Source: Coix lacryma-jobi var. lacryma-jobi
Taxonomy: Eukaryota; Streptophyta; Magnoliopsida; Poales; Poaceae
Reading direction: 5' to 3'
NCBI GenBank assembly: GCA_009763385.1
Contig: CM019823.1
Coordinates: forward strand, 97,103,104 to 97,167,103
DNA length: 64,000 bases
Made by a program: the position numbers and the translations under genes. A model generated the notes under the pieces. The model saw nothing but the letters and a program-made list of their open reading frames with translations, did no database searches and had not been told where the DNA came from. Below are positions 55,003-64,000 of this stretch, in pieces; within the stretch, counting starts at the first letter, position 1, and the number at the start of each line of letters is the position of its first letter.

Positions 55003-56665
55003 ATGAGCCGGAGGCCCTCTCGTGCTCGTTCCCCTAGTGATGATGATGAGGAATATGCCGCCTTGGAGCAAGGTGGTCATGTGCAAGGGGCGCCGCCGCG
55101 TCGCAATCCCAGGCGCCGTGTTCGGTCTGGGAGTATGGATGACTCCTCTCGTCAGGTCCGCGGACGCTCGTCCGCGGGCCACACGGGCCATCGCAGCGTG
55201 GATAGCGCAAGGGGAGCGGGAGCGGTCATGCCCGTGGCAGTGGGCATGCTGCTCCTTCGCCTCCTCCGCCTCCTCAGCCTTCTCCGCCCCCTGTCGCTGG
55301 TCCGGCTGGACGCCTGCACAGCGTCATTGTGGGAGGAGTGCCTTCAGCTGGTCTCGATCGTGAGGGTCGCTCCATCGATCCTCAAGTTGGACCGGCATCC
55401 CCTCGGACTCCAGGGTTGATGCTAATCAACCGGGCTTTTGACATGCACCCTGAAGCCGAAGCTGTCATGTCCGTCGTCCCTCCCGCTCTTCTTGGAAATC
55501 CAATGAATTACTCCGATAGAAAGCGGGGTAGCTTGATGAGGAGGCAGCGTGAGGAGAACCCCTATCTGTTTGTTAGAGATGCTTCTGTGGATAGGAGGTT
55601 CTGGTCCAGGTTCCAGCAAGATTTCTATGTGACAGTGTGCTGGAAGGGTTTTTGTGCTAAGGGACATCCTCCTCTTTTTGCTCATAAGAGACTGGTTCTC
55701 TCCTCTCTGACCGACAAAGATTCTGAGGACATTCAGGCCCTGGTGCAGAGGTTAGAGGAGTGGAGAGTTTTGGGGCTGATCTATGGCGAGCGCAGCTTCA
55801 ACCAGAAGATTCTTTGCCAGTTCTGGGCAACTTTGTTCATTGATCAGAAAGCTCGCGTGCTGCATTGGATGACCCAAGGGGTCCACTACAGATGTGCCTT
55901 CGTCACATTTGCTCGGTTGTTGGGCTTCGATCATGTGGACAGAGATGCCCCTCGTCTTTCAGAGATGTATGGAGGGGGTATGTACTTAGAGCAGTTGCAG
56001 AGCTCAGATGTCTATTTGGATGGTGCAGTGGCGACCTTCAAGGTCCCTGGCCTGAAGCCCGCTTACTACGTCCTCAACAACATCATGCGCCTGACTCTGG
56101 ATCCCAAAATTGGAGATCAAGATAACTTGAGAGATGATGCTGCCAAGGTCCTAGTCCGCTTTGCTCTGCCAGATGGACGGTTTAGCATCTCTCACTTTCT
56201 TTGGCAGAAGATCTCCGATGTATACAATGATCCTCACAAGGCCCTGCCATATGCTCCATACCTTATGCATATCATTGAGCATGTGGTTGGCGCCACCTTC
56301 GAGTATGATCGCACCATGAAGGAGTACAGTGTTCGCAAGTTCACCTCGGCTCCTTCCAAGGACAAAGAAAAAGTTGATGAAGGTGGTGAGGTCCCAGTAG
56401 ATGCAGCAGCGCCTGGCGAGGCTCAGCCGGGTGGTGGAGATTTTCCCCATGCTACCGCTCCTCCTCCGCGTCGTGAGAGGCGTAGGAGTGGCGGTCTTTG
56501 CTCCGCCCTTGGCAAGATCTTTGAGTGGATGTCCTATCGGGCCGATCGCGACGAGCGACATCAGCAGGAGGTGCGTCAGCATCTCGGTCTTCCTCCGCGC
56601 TCTCCGGTCCGACCCCATCCAGATCCGTTTGCTGAGTACGATGCTCAGGCCCGGCGCGGTGGTGG

Positions 56666-56699
<34 letters not shown>

Positions 56700-57095
56700 C
56701 TTCCCCAGCAGCAGCCCTAGCAGCAGGCCCAGCAGCAGCCCCAGTTTCCAGGTGGTGGTGGGGCGGGTTTTTACAGCTCCATGCTGTATCCGCCCCATCA
56801 GTTCTATCCTCCGCCACCACCTCAGTACCAGCCTCATTCCTTCTTCCCTGACTATGGTATGGGCACGTCCTTTGCTGGCGGGTCCACATCATATCAAGGA
56901 GGGGGTGGTGGCTCGTACATGGGCTTTGCTGGCCCCGACGCCGATCCAGCTGGGAGTTGTGGCCCTCGTGACTCTACTCCACCACCTGATTCTTCTGCTC
57001 TGTCATCCTTCCCTGGTGGTGACGTTGGTGAGAGTGCCTATTCCTCTCTCTTCGGGGGCCCTTATCATGATGGTTCTTCCAGCAGCTATTATTGA
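55003..57095 (+). pseudogene. Element E third ORF (env-position protein), one frameshift and one nonsense codon
   Basis: Starts MSRRPSRARSPSDDDEE at 55003. A one-base shift in a G-rich run near 55208-55215 moves the frame to the one that reads through a Pro-rich segment into a conserved-looking domain (about 55430-56330: RRFWSRFQQDFYVTVCW, FNQKILCQFWATLF, HWMTQGVHYRCAFVTF), resembling the 'putative plant transposon protein' regions found in plant LTR elements. Then come an Arg-rich part, an acidic (GAT)n/(GGT)n stretch, an amber codon at 56718-56720 inside a Gln run (probably from CAG), and in the same frame a Pro/Gly/Tyr-rich tail to 57095. I see no signal peptide and no clear membrane span in the main frame, so an envelope role is not supported. 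It lies where SIRE-type elements carry env-like genes. Confidence 0.7.
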
Positions 57096-57660
57096 TTCTT
57101 TGCTTATCTTGGCCTACCCGCTTTGGTACTTGATGCCAAAGGGGGAGTGTTAGGCTTATCTTATTGTAATAGCTGTGAGAAAGGGTAATCTTTGAGACTA
57201 AGTGTGGTATGCTACATTTTATTTGTGATATGCTGAGGATGTAAAACTTTTATGCTTAATGTTATATTCTTGTTTGGTTCATCCTCATTATTGATGCTCT
57301 TGTCATGGTCATTGTTGTTTTCGATATGGCTATGTGATTTGAGTTCTTTTCTTTCTTCAATAGCCATTCGCTTTTCTTATTACATTGTTATGTGAATCAC
57401 CATGTCATACCGTTTATGCATCACAAATTGATATATTTGATGTTGTCACACACTTAGGCACCCCACGGATTGCAAAATTTAGGGGGAGCTCTTGTTCTTG
57501 TGTATGCAACCTTGCTTTCTAATCAAGGTTTGAAATTCATATCCAAAGCATACACTAAGGGGGAGCTTCAACTAAATTTTGGAATTCAAAAGCTTCAATT
57601 CTTTCTATCCCTAATTGTAAGCCTAAGTTGGTTGTCATCAATTACCAAAAAGGGGGAGTT
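57096..57660 (+). other. 3' untranslated region of element E with polypurine tract cluster
   Basis: AGGGGGAG tracts at about 57138, 57479, 57557 and directly before the 3' LTR at 57646-57660 (AAAAAGGGGGAGTT). No coding frame. Confidence 0.85.
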
Positions 57661-59695
57661 TGAAAGTTCATTCGCCCCCAATGTGGGTTTTGGCTAATTA
57701 ATGACAATCAAATTAGGGACTAACCAGTTTATAAAAGCATGTATGCAGGTGTTAGTCCTTTGAAAGATTTGAAACGTTGAAATCTCGTGAACAAAGCACG
57801 TAGGATACTTTTGGACATAAAGATGCCTAGCTCAAGTGGTAGTTTAAAATTTCAATTTTAAACTTGAGTTATAGGTAAGCCGGACTATGAAGAGGGTCAC
57901 AAAGTAAGTTGGCTAGATGTGGAGAAAAGTGCTCAAATCAACTAACCTTAGTTCGCTTGAGAGACACCGCACAATCACGAACACGTAGAGGGTAATTTCA
58001 TATGGTCGGTGGTACCGACCATGGGTGGTCGGTGGTACCGACCACGGCTTCTCTGCGCAGCGCTCAAACACCCTCTCTGTGTTGGTCAAAAAATGACCTG
58101 GCGGTAGTACCGCCATAACCTCGGTACTACCGCCCGCGGTGGTACCGACGCAAGGTCGGTAGTAACCTGGTTTTGCAACCCTCTCTGTGTAGATTTGTTT
58201 TTGACCTAGCGGTGGTACCGCCATAACCTCGGTACTACCGTCCGCGGTGGTACCGACCCATGGCCGGTAGTTTCCAAGTTTGCAAGGCTCTCTGTCCGCG
58301 CTGATTTTGGCCTGGCGGTAGTACCGCCATTACCTCGGTAGTACCGCCCCCGGTGCTACCGACCCAAGGCCGGTGGCAACCAAGTTTGCAGAGCTCCCTG
58401 TGTAGAATTGAAAATGGCCTGGCGGTAGTACCGCCATAACCTCGGTAGTACCGCCCGCAGTGGTACCGACCGAGGTCGGTAGTATCTTGGTTTCGCGAAG
58501 CTCTCTGTGTTGAGTTGAAAATGGCCTGGCGGTGGTACCGCCATAACCTCGGTACCACCGACCTCGGAGGTACTGACCTTTAGGCGGTAGATTCCGAGGG
58601 ACCGAGTCCCTTTGTGAGATGCTCTCTGTTCGCGGCCAATTTGGCCTGGCGGTAGTACCGCCATAACCTCGGTACTACCGCCCGCGGTGGTACCGACGTG
58701 AGGACGGTGGTTGCTTGTTTGGTGAGATCTGGTTTCTTTCGACCGTTGTGAACTGGTCGGTGGTACCGGCCAGGGGTGGTTGGTGGTACCGACCAGCCTC
58801 GGGACTGAGGGAGTATAAATGCCTCCCCTCTTCACTTTTCACGGTCACCCACTCACTCCATACACTTATTGCTGACCTAACTCGAGACAAACACTCTCCA
58901 AGCATTGACTCACCCCTCTCTCTCCCCCTTTGCTCCTAGATTCATTCCCTTGCGAGATTTGAGCTAGGGAAGTGAGATTCGAGTGTGGGAAGCATCAATC
59001 TTCGACTTGAGCACTTGGTTTCCATCTTGCCGGCTTGCTTTGTGTCTTTTACTCTTGAGCTCTTTGAGCTCTAGCCGGTTAGGTGTTCTTCGTGGTAGCC
59101 CGTATTGATTTACTTGTGAGGGCTCCCCGAAGCGTTTGTATTACCCTAAGATTTCTAGTAGAGATACTCTCGTAGCCTTTGTGGTTGCTTGAGTGAGGCG
59201 AGGAGGTGAAATAGACTCCGACCTTTGTGGTCACCTCAACAACGAGGAAGTAGGCACTCCCTAGTGGATTGGCCAAACCTCGGGATAAATCGCGTGTCCC
59301 GTGTGCTTGTTGTTGTTGTCCCTATTGTCTCTACTTCACTTGTTATTGTGTTCTTCCTATCCCTATCTCTTTCTTAGGTTGGGAAGGCTCGATCTACATC
59401 AAGGGTAGCAACCAAGGTTTGGTGAGAGTAGATTTACCGTATATCATTCTTAGGAAAGTGGGTCAGAAACTTGTATTATCTTCATAGCTTACATTCATCA
59501 GTTTTGTCGTTTCTTTTAGGATCCCGGTTGTTCCGTTTGTTTGTGTTGGTAGCACCGGTGTTTCACACCCGGTAGTACCTACCCAAACAAACCGGCCTCT
59601 CCGGTTGCTATCTAACTACATCTTATAGTTTGTGAAGTTTCAGATAGTCAAAAATCACCTATTCACCCCTCCTCTAGGCTGATTCGGTCCTTTCA
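57661..59695 (+). mobile_element. 3' LTR of element E
   Basis: 2035 bp, collinear with the 5' LTR; TATAAAT at 58814-58820. It has an extra module (about 24 bases) near 58020-58045 and lacks 9 bases present near 48990 in the 5' LTR. Followed by ATAAG. Confidence 0.96.
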
Positions 59696-59987
59696 ATAAG
59701 AAGGTAGCTCATCATCACTATCACTAGAGATAGAGTTTGTGTTACCTCATGCCATGAGGCACACACGTGAGGAGCTTGATGACGAGTGCTTGTGACCGCG
59801 CCTCTTGTGTTGGGCTTCATCATCACTTGATGAATCATCCCATGTTTTGATGGTGGTGACGACTTTGGCCTTGCATCCCTTCTTTTTCTTGTCCTTGGGT
59901 GTGGGCTTTTGTTTTGGACAATCCTCCACAAAGTGCCATTTCTTGCCACATCTATAGCATCCATTTTGCGAACACAAGGTTGATATA
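59696..59987 (-). pseudogene. gag: Sirevirus D gag, zinc knuckle segment
   Basis: Minus-strand frame with the CCHC knuckle CYRCGKKWHFVEDC near 59905-59950, then Lys-rich linker, SSSDDEAQHKRRG, and the end joined through ATAAG to 47324. The capsid part that should lie to the right has been replaced by LTR M. Confidence 0.85.
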
Positions 59988-61329
59988 TGCCCTTGTGGTT
60001 CCCTTCCTGAGTGATGACAAATCTGTCAACAGGCTCACCGGAAGGGGTGAGTGGCAACGTGTGTCTCTTGGTTGTGTTGATGTGCAGGTGCGGAGCTCGG
60101 AGACAGTGGTCGAAGGTGAGGTGAAGGTCAAGTAGAGACGTGTCATGCTGACGGACCGTGAGCAGTGAAGGGCGGACATGAGGCTTGGACCGATGGACCG
60201 AGAGACTTGAGGACCAGCTGTGGTAGCTGGCACGTGGCATCGATGAGCAAGAGCACATGGGGATGTGCGGTGCATCGGCCGAGTCAGGAGGAAGGTGATG
60301 GTGTCATGACACTTGGCGGGAGGCCGAGAAGGAAGGCGAATGCACTGTGCCCGGCGTGGGGGCTGGACATGCATCGGCATCGGTGCTGGTGGTCGGGGTG
60401 TGCGAACCACATCCCGTCTATGGCGCGGGTTTGGTAGTTGAGCCTCAAAAAACTACCCACGACGGTTTCCAAGTTTGGGCCACAAAACTCGGGGTGGCGG
60501 GTTTCCAAGTTTGGGCCTCAAAACTCGGCGAGGACGGTTTCGAGGATTGGGCCTCAAAACCTGGGTTCGCAGGTTTCTGAGTTTGGGCCACAAAACTCAG
60601 CCGGAGGACAGGTTTTCTGATTTTAGCCTCAAAACCTGGGGGAGGTCCAAAAAGGATGGTCGACGCGTGGTGGCATGGACAGGCTGGCGCGGCGGCGAAG
60701 CTATCCACGTGGAAGGCTTGGCAGTCGATAGGATGGCACGTGGCGGCATCCTGAGGCTTGCGTCGAGGCGAAGCTAAGGATGAGGAAGGCGCGTGGCCGT
60801 CGGATCAAAACTCATCAGAGTTGTACCGGGATACCCCTAGGTTTGGCCGCTTCTCTCTTTTATCTAGGGGTAGAAGGGACTATTGTTATTAGGCTATAAA
60901 TAAGAGACGGCTTAGGTTCTATCTCTCCCCCTATCCTCACAGCTATTACTTCCTGAGCTCTCTATCTCTAGCCCCCGGCTTAGGTTCTAATCAAACCTCA
61001 CTTCCTGTGATCCGCAGAGACGGCTAATCATATCTCTATGTATTTGGATTTTGAGGAAACGAGACCGTAATCTCATTGTCTCCTCGTGTGGAGTAGTTTC
61101 GGCTGGAATCAAGATCGATTCATGTCTTTGTGTTGAGTTCCTCGCGATTTTCTTTTTGCCCTCTCGGTGATTTCCTTCGTTCTTCCTCACCGAGTGTTGG
61201 TTTTTGAATCCGTTTGAACCAGCTTGTTCTAGATCGTGAGGCACTTCTTTCAACTGAAATAATTCATCTCTAACCTCACGAGCTAGTAGGTCTATCAATT
61301 TTCGTTTCGGCTCGTGTTCTTCTCCTCTT
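59988..61329 (+). mobile_element. LTR M, divergent relative of LTR A/B
   Basis: Begins with a likely TG start at 59988 and shares with LTR B the blocks around GAGTGATGA, GTCAAC, GTGCAGGTG-CGGAGC, GGTGAAGGTCAAGTAGAGACGTG, the stem-loop array (60465-60650), and CTAGATCGTGAGGCACTTCTTTC near 61229. A TATA box is at 60895-60902. It is truncated at 61329 by LTR N. Clearly a separate subfamily: the spacer sequences differ, the stem-loop units are retained. Confidence 0.75.
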
Positions 61330-61876
61330 TGAAGGACCGAGAAAGCACTAGCAAGGCGACCAGAGGGGGGATGAATGGGAGCCAACAAATTTTCTCATGA
61401 AACTTTGGCCAAATGTCCCAAAATCAACTCCCGAAAGCTACAACCAAAACTGTGATGCCCACGACCCTTGGAAGAGGGTGGATGATCCCTAGGATCACAG
61501 CGAGGCACCACAAAGCGATAGCGAACCAAACACCAAAAGCACCGGCTCAAGTTTGCCCCTTGAAAACCGAGTCCCGAACGTAGATTGAAGGCTACGTCAA
61601 GAAATCCCCAAATACCGATGCTAACAAGTAGCAAAGATACCTAGAGAGGTTCTTAGGTTAACTACAGGGCCAAACGAGAAGTCCGAAAACCAAACGGAAA
61701 AGCTGGGAGAGCAAACGCACTAAACCAGAAGCTTCAGCAGGGTCCCGAACTGTCCGGACTGCAGGTCCCGGACTGTCTGCGGGTACTGCGGACTGTCCGC
61801 GAGGAAAGCCCGGACTGTCCGCCGGTAGAAAACGCAAAACATCAAGTCTGCTGAACCTCCCTGGACAGTCCCAGAC
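61330..61876 (-). mobile_element. LTR N, 3' part (minus strand), GGACTGTCCGC modules
   Basis: On the minus strand it ends with the superfamily terminal block (GGCTCCCATTCAT, CCCCCCTCTGGTCGCC, TCGGTCCTTCA at 61330). CGGACTGTCCGC-type modules lie at about 61740-61876. No primer site follows (AAGAGGAG), so it is a 3' or solo LTR inserted in LTR M. Cut at 61876 by the next element. Confidence 0.75.
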
Positions 61877-64000
61877 TGTAACACCTCTGGTGATTAATAT
61901 GTAATTAACCTGACATGACATCATCTTTAGTCATTAATCATTCTTGCCATGCATTTATGTTTGCCTAATACTTGTTCTGCATTTACCATTTTCTGAGGTG
62001 GCTTGTGTAGTGATCTCTTTTTCAAAAACCCGAAAGGCCCAAATCTTCCTATAGGGGCAAAATGGTAATTTCACCTCTGTGTCTAGCTTTGTGTAAATCT
62101 TGTTCAGTTGAGTGTCTTGATGTTTTTTGTGTTGATCAAAGTTCAAAATAAAAAATAGAATTTAAATTCCTTTTAAAAAAACCCCAAATCTCCAAACCCT
62201 AGTTTTACCCCTCTTTCTCTAATTCAAAAACTATTCAAAATTTGAAGTTAGTCCAATTGGCAAAGTTGCAGGTCTTGTCAAGAGGAACAACTTTGGTATT
62301 TACAGATTTCCAAGTTTCAATATGAAATCAAAAGTAATTTTGAAATTATTCAAATCCCAAAAGTGTCCCCTTTTCAAATTTCAAATATAATTCAAAAACT
62401 GTTTGGAATTTGAAAATATTCATTTTGACAAAATTTTAGATCTCTTTTTTCTACACAACTTTGGTATTTTGAGTTTTTCCTGTGCAGTTCAAAATTTGGG
62501 AGTAATTTGCAAAAGATAGAAATCAAATTTTAAAAACCCTACCCTAGTCTACTGTTCGTCTCCTACCTAGGGACAGGGGGGCCGGGCCATGGCTGCTCGC
62601 CGGCGTCGCGTGCGCCACGCGCCTGGCAGCCGCTCGGCTGCTCCCGACCCGTCGCCCTCGACCGTGCCATCATGCCGCACCCGCACGTGCTAAAGTTGAC
62701 CCCTGCCCGACCCCCACCGACCCCTGCGCGTCGCCGCCGCGTGGCCATCGCCGGCGAGCCCTTGCGCCCGGGTCCCGAACGGAATTCCCGCTCCTTCCCA
62801 TCTTTCGGTCACTCGCGAGCACGCCTGACCTTATCCTCACCACCGCACGCCCCGAACGTCAGCGCGCTCGGCTATAAAAGCCACCCGCCGGCCGCCGTTC
62901 TTCCTCACTCGCCGACCACCACCATTCTCCCTTCCTACCGCTACTGACTTGCTCCTCAGTTTCGCCTCAACGTCGCACAGCTCCCCAACCCCTCAATTCC
63001 ACCGCTACCGACTCCCACCACCGGGCGCGAGGCTTTCTTCCTCAGCGCCGGTGAGAGGCCGACCGGCTCGGGTCGACGAAATTCGTCGCCACCGCTCCAC
63101 CTCTCCTCCCTCTGACCTCTGTTCTTCCTTCCTTGCCTCCTTGTGCTCCTAACCAGCTCCTGGTGACCGTGTCCGGTGTACAGGGTCGCCGGAACGCCGG
63201 AGCACCGACGTGGAAGCCCCGCCGCAGTCGCTCTCCTCCCTCCGACCACCACTCGGTCTTGACATCCCCTGTTTCGGACTCCTGGTGAGTCCGTGATCCC
63301 TCTCCTGCCCTCCGTTTCGCCGGAGCACGCCCAGAGTGCCCCGACCGCCACGCGCCATGGCCGCCCTGAGCGCCGGCCGGTTGGTGAAGAAGAACAGTGC
63401 AGTTTGTTCTTTTCTTTTTTTTTAAATTTAAATGAATAGTATTGCTATTTCATCTTTTTGTATGAATTTTTGTATTGCTCTAAAAATTCTGAAAATTTTA
63501 CGGTAGACTTTTTATACCTTGCAGTATTTTAGAAAAATAAGAAACTTTACCTTTTTGCAAAAATTGGAAAATGAAAAATCCTCCTTTTAATTAAGAAATG
63601 GATGGTTTTAGATTTTTAGAAAATCATGTATAGCTCCAAAAATTATGAGATAAATTTTGATGTGCTAGTTATGTCATTCTTAGTCTCTGGTAGAATTTTG
63701 AGGCCTTTTGGAGCAAGTTGATTTTTGAGTATTTATTTTAATTGTCAAATAGTGCCTTTTGTTAATTAAATGTTTGGTTTTGTTAGGCACCTTAATGATC
63801 TCCAAAAATTATGAAATTTGTTTTGTCATCTATTTATACCATAATGAACTTATGAGATTAATTGGGTAAATTTTGGAGCAACTGCATAAAATGACCTTTT
63901 TAAATAATGAGGAAAAATAGAAAAGCAATTAGGGTTCATGTTGTATGCCCCGTGATGTGACTTTTGGGATTGTTTGTTGTTCATAGACCCTCACCCAACT
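61877..64000 (+). mobile_element. Gypsy LTR starting TGTAACACC (Tekay/Del-like), running off the window
   Basis: Starts TGTAACACCTCTGG, the opening common to Tekay/Del (chromovirus) LTRs in grasses. AT-rich U3 (to about 62540), then a strongly GC-rich segment with TATAAAA at 62873-62879 and a C-rich leader (62880-63400), then again AT-rich sequence to the edge. No coding gene is supported; short ORFs in the GC-rich part have no domain. Lineage is by LTR start and layout only. Confidence 0.6.

Larger units (their letters stand above)
47330..59695 (+). mobile_element. Element E: complete 12.4-kb Sirevirus with third gene
   Basis: 12366 bp with LTRs 47330-49349 and 57661-59695 (TGAAAG to CTTTCA), target duplication ATAAG at 47325-47329 and 59696-59700, primer site, gag, full-length pol, a third ORF with its own promoter, and a polypurine tract cluster. 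My count by eye gives roughly 35-40 substitutions between the two LTRs plus two indels (about 24 and 9 bases), that is about 2 percent, so the insertion is rather recent. It lies in the gag of element D in opposite orientation. Confidence 0.97.

Noticed and set aside
55003..55419. 138-codon ORF with a Leu-rich end that looks like a membrane segment of an envelope protein
   Set aside because: The Leu-rich part is the Pro-rich segment of the third ORF read in the wrong frame after a one-base shift near 55210.
56151..56892. Minus-strand ORFs of 146-228 codons with His and Thr runs
   Set aside because: Antisense shadow of the third ORF of element E; the runs are the reverse of (GAT)n and (GGT)n codons.
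62563..63358. Several ORFs in a GC-rich segment with a TATA box upstream, resembling a first exon of a host gene
   Set aside because: The block starts TGTAACACC at a junction with another LTR, the TATA and C-rich leader fit an LTR promoter, and none of the frames has a recognisable domain or conserved start.

Overview
The window reads as intergenic repeat DNA from a grass (Poaceae) nuclear genome with a large, retrotransposon-rich genome. I found no host gene, rRNA, tRNA or CRISPR array. Nearly every base can be assigned to nested LTR retrotransposons. They are mostly Ty1/copia of the Sirevirus type: LTRs near 1.9-2.0 kb, iMet-type primer sites, gags ending in a VWVPK-type motif, and clusters of AGGGGGAG polypurine tracts. 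The rest are Ty3/gypsy of the Tat, Athila-like and probably Tekay/Del lineages. Assignment to a species is not possible from the sequence alone. Element names A-N are local labels.

Left third (1-22775): an LTR fragment (1-690) and a palindrome-rich LTR fragment (691-1450) lie beside a decayed minus-strand Sirevirus, C (gag 2067-3697, primer site 3698-3710). A minus-strand Tat-lineage gypsy element, G1 (gag to integrase 14801-8627), carries a divergent plus-strand, intron-containing accessory ORF (4830-7840). G1 seems to sit inside the 5' LTR of C, whose first ~40 bases reappear at 15191-15231. C in turn sits inside Sirevirus A (minus; gag 18113-15493, LTR 18177-20122), which broke the pol gene of a plus-strand Sirevirus, B' (20123-22775).

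Middle (22776-43528): a truncated gypsy H (LTR 22990-24964) abuts a second plus-strand copy of the same Sirevirus, B (24965-42580). B pol is split by a complete 8.2-kb non-autonomous Athila-like element, I (27947-36172, target duplication TGCAC), which encodes gag and two tandem protease-like domains but no reverse transcriptase. The 3' LTR of B is split by a solo LTR of gypsy H (40446-42466, target duplication GTTTG). B itself lies in LTR K (42581-43528).

Right third (43529-64000): a gag-only minus-strand Sirevirus, D, is cut into three pieces by a solo LTR (45037-46961, duplication CGATG) and by a complete 12.4-kb Sirevirus, E (47330-59695, duplication ATAAG). E has an uninterrupted pol, a gag that lacks capsid and zinc-knuckle domains, and a third gene of unknown function with its own TATA promoter. 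Two further LTR fragments (M, N) and a Tekay/Del-like LTR running off the edge finish the window.

Most notable: (1) nearly every LTR promoter here carries an array of short self-complementary GC-rich modules whose sequence is family-specific and uniform within an LTR; (2) E repeats its own LTR modules in front of its third gene; (3) two gypsy families carry fossil tRNA-Asp primer sites inside the LTR end; (4) element I carries a duplicated protease domain; (5) E (pol, no capsid) and C/D (gag, no pol) have complementary coding content.
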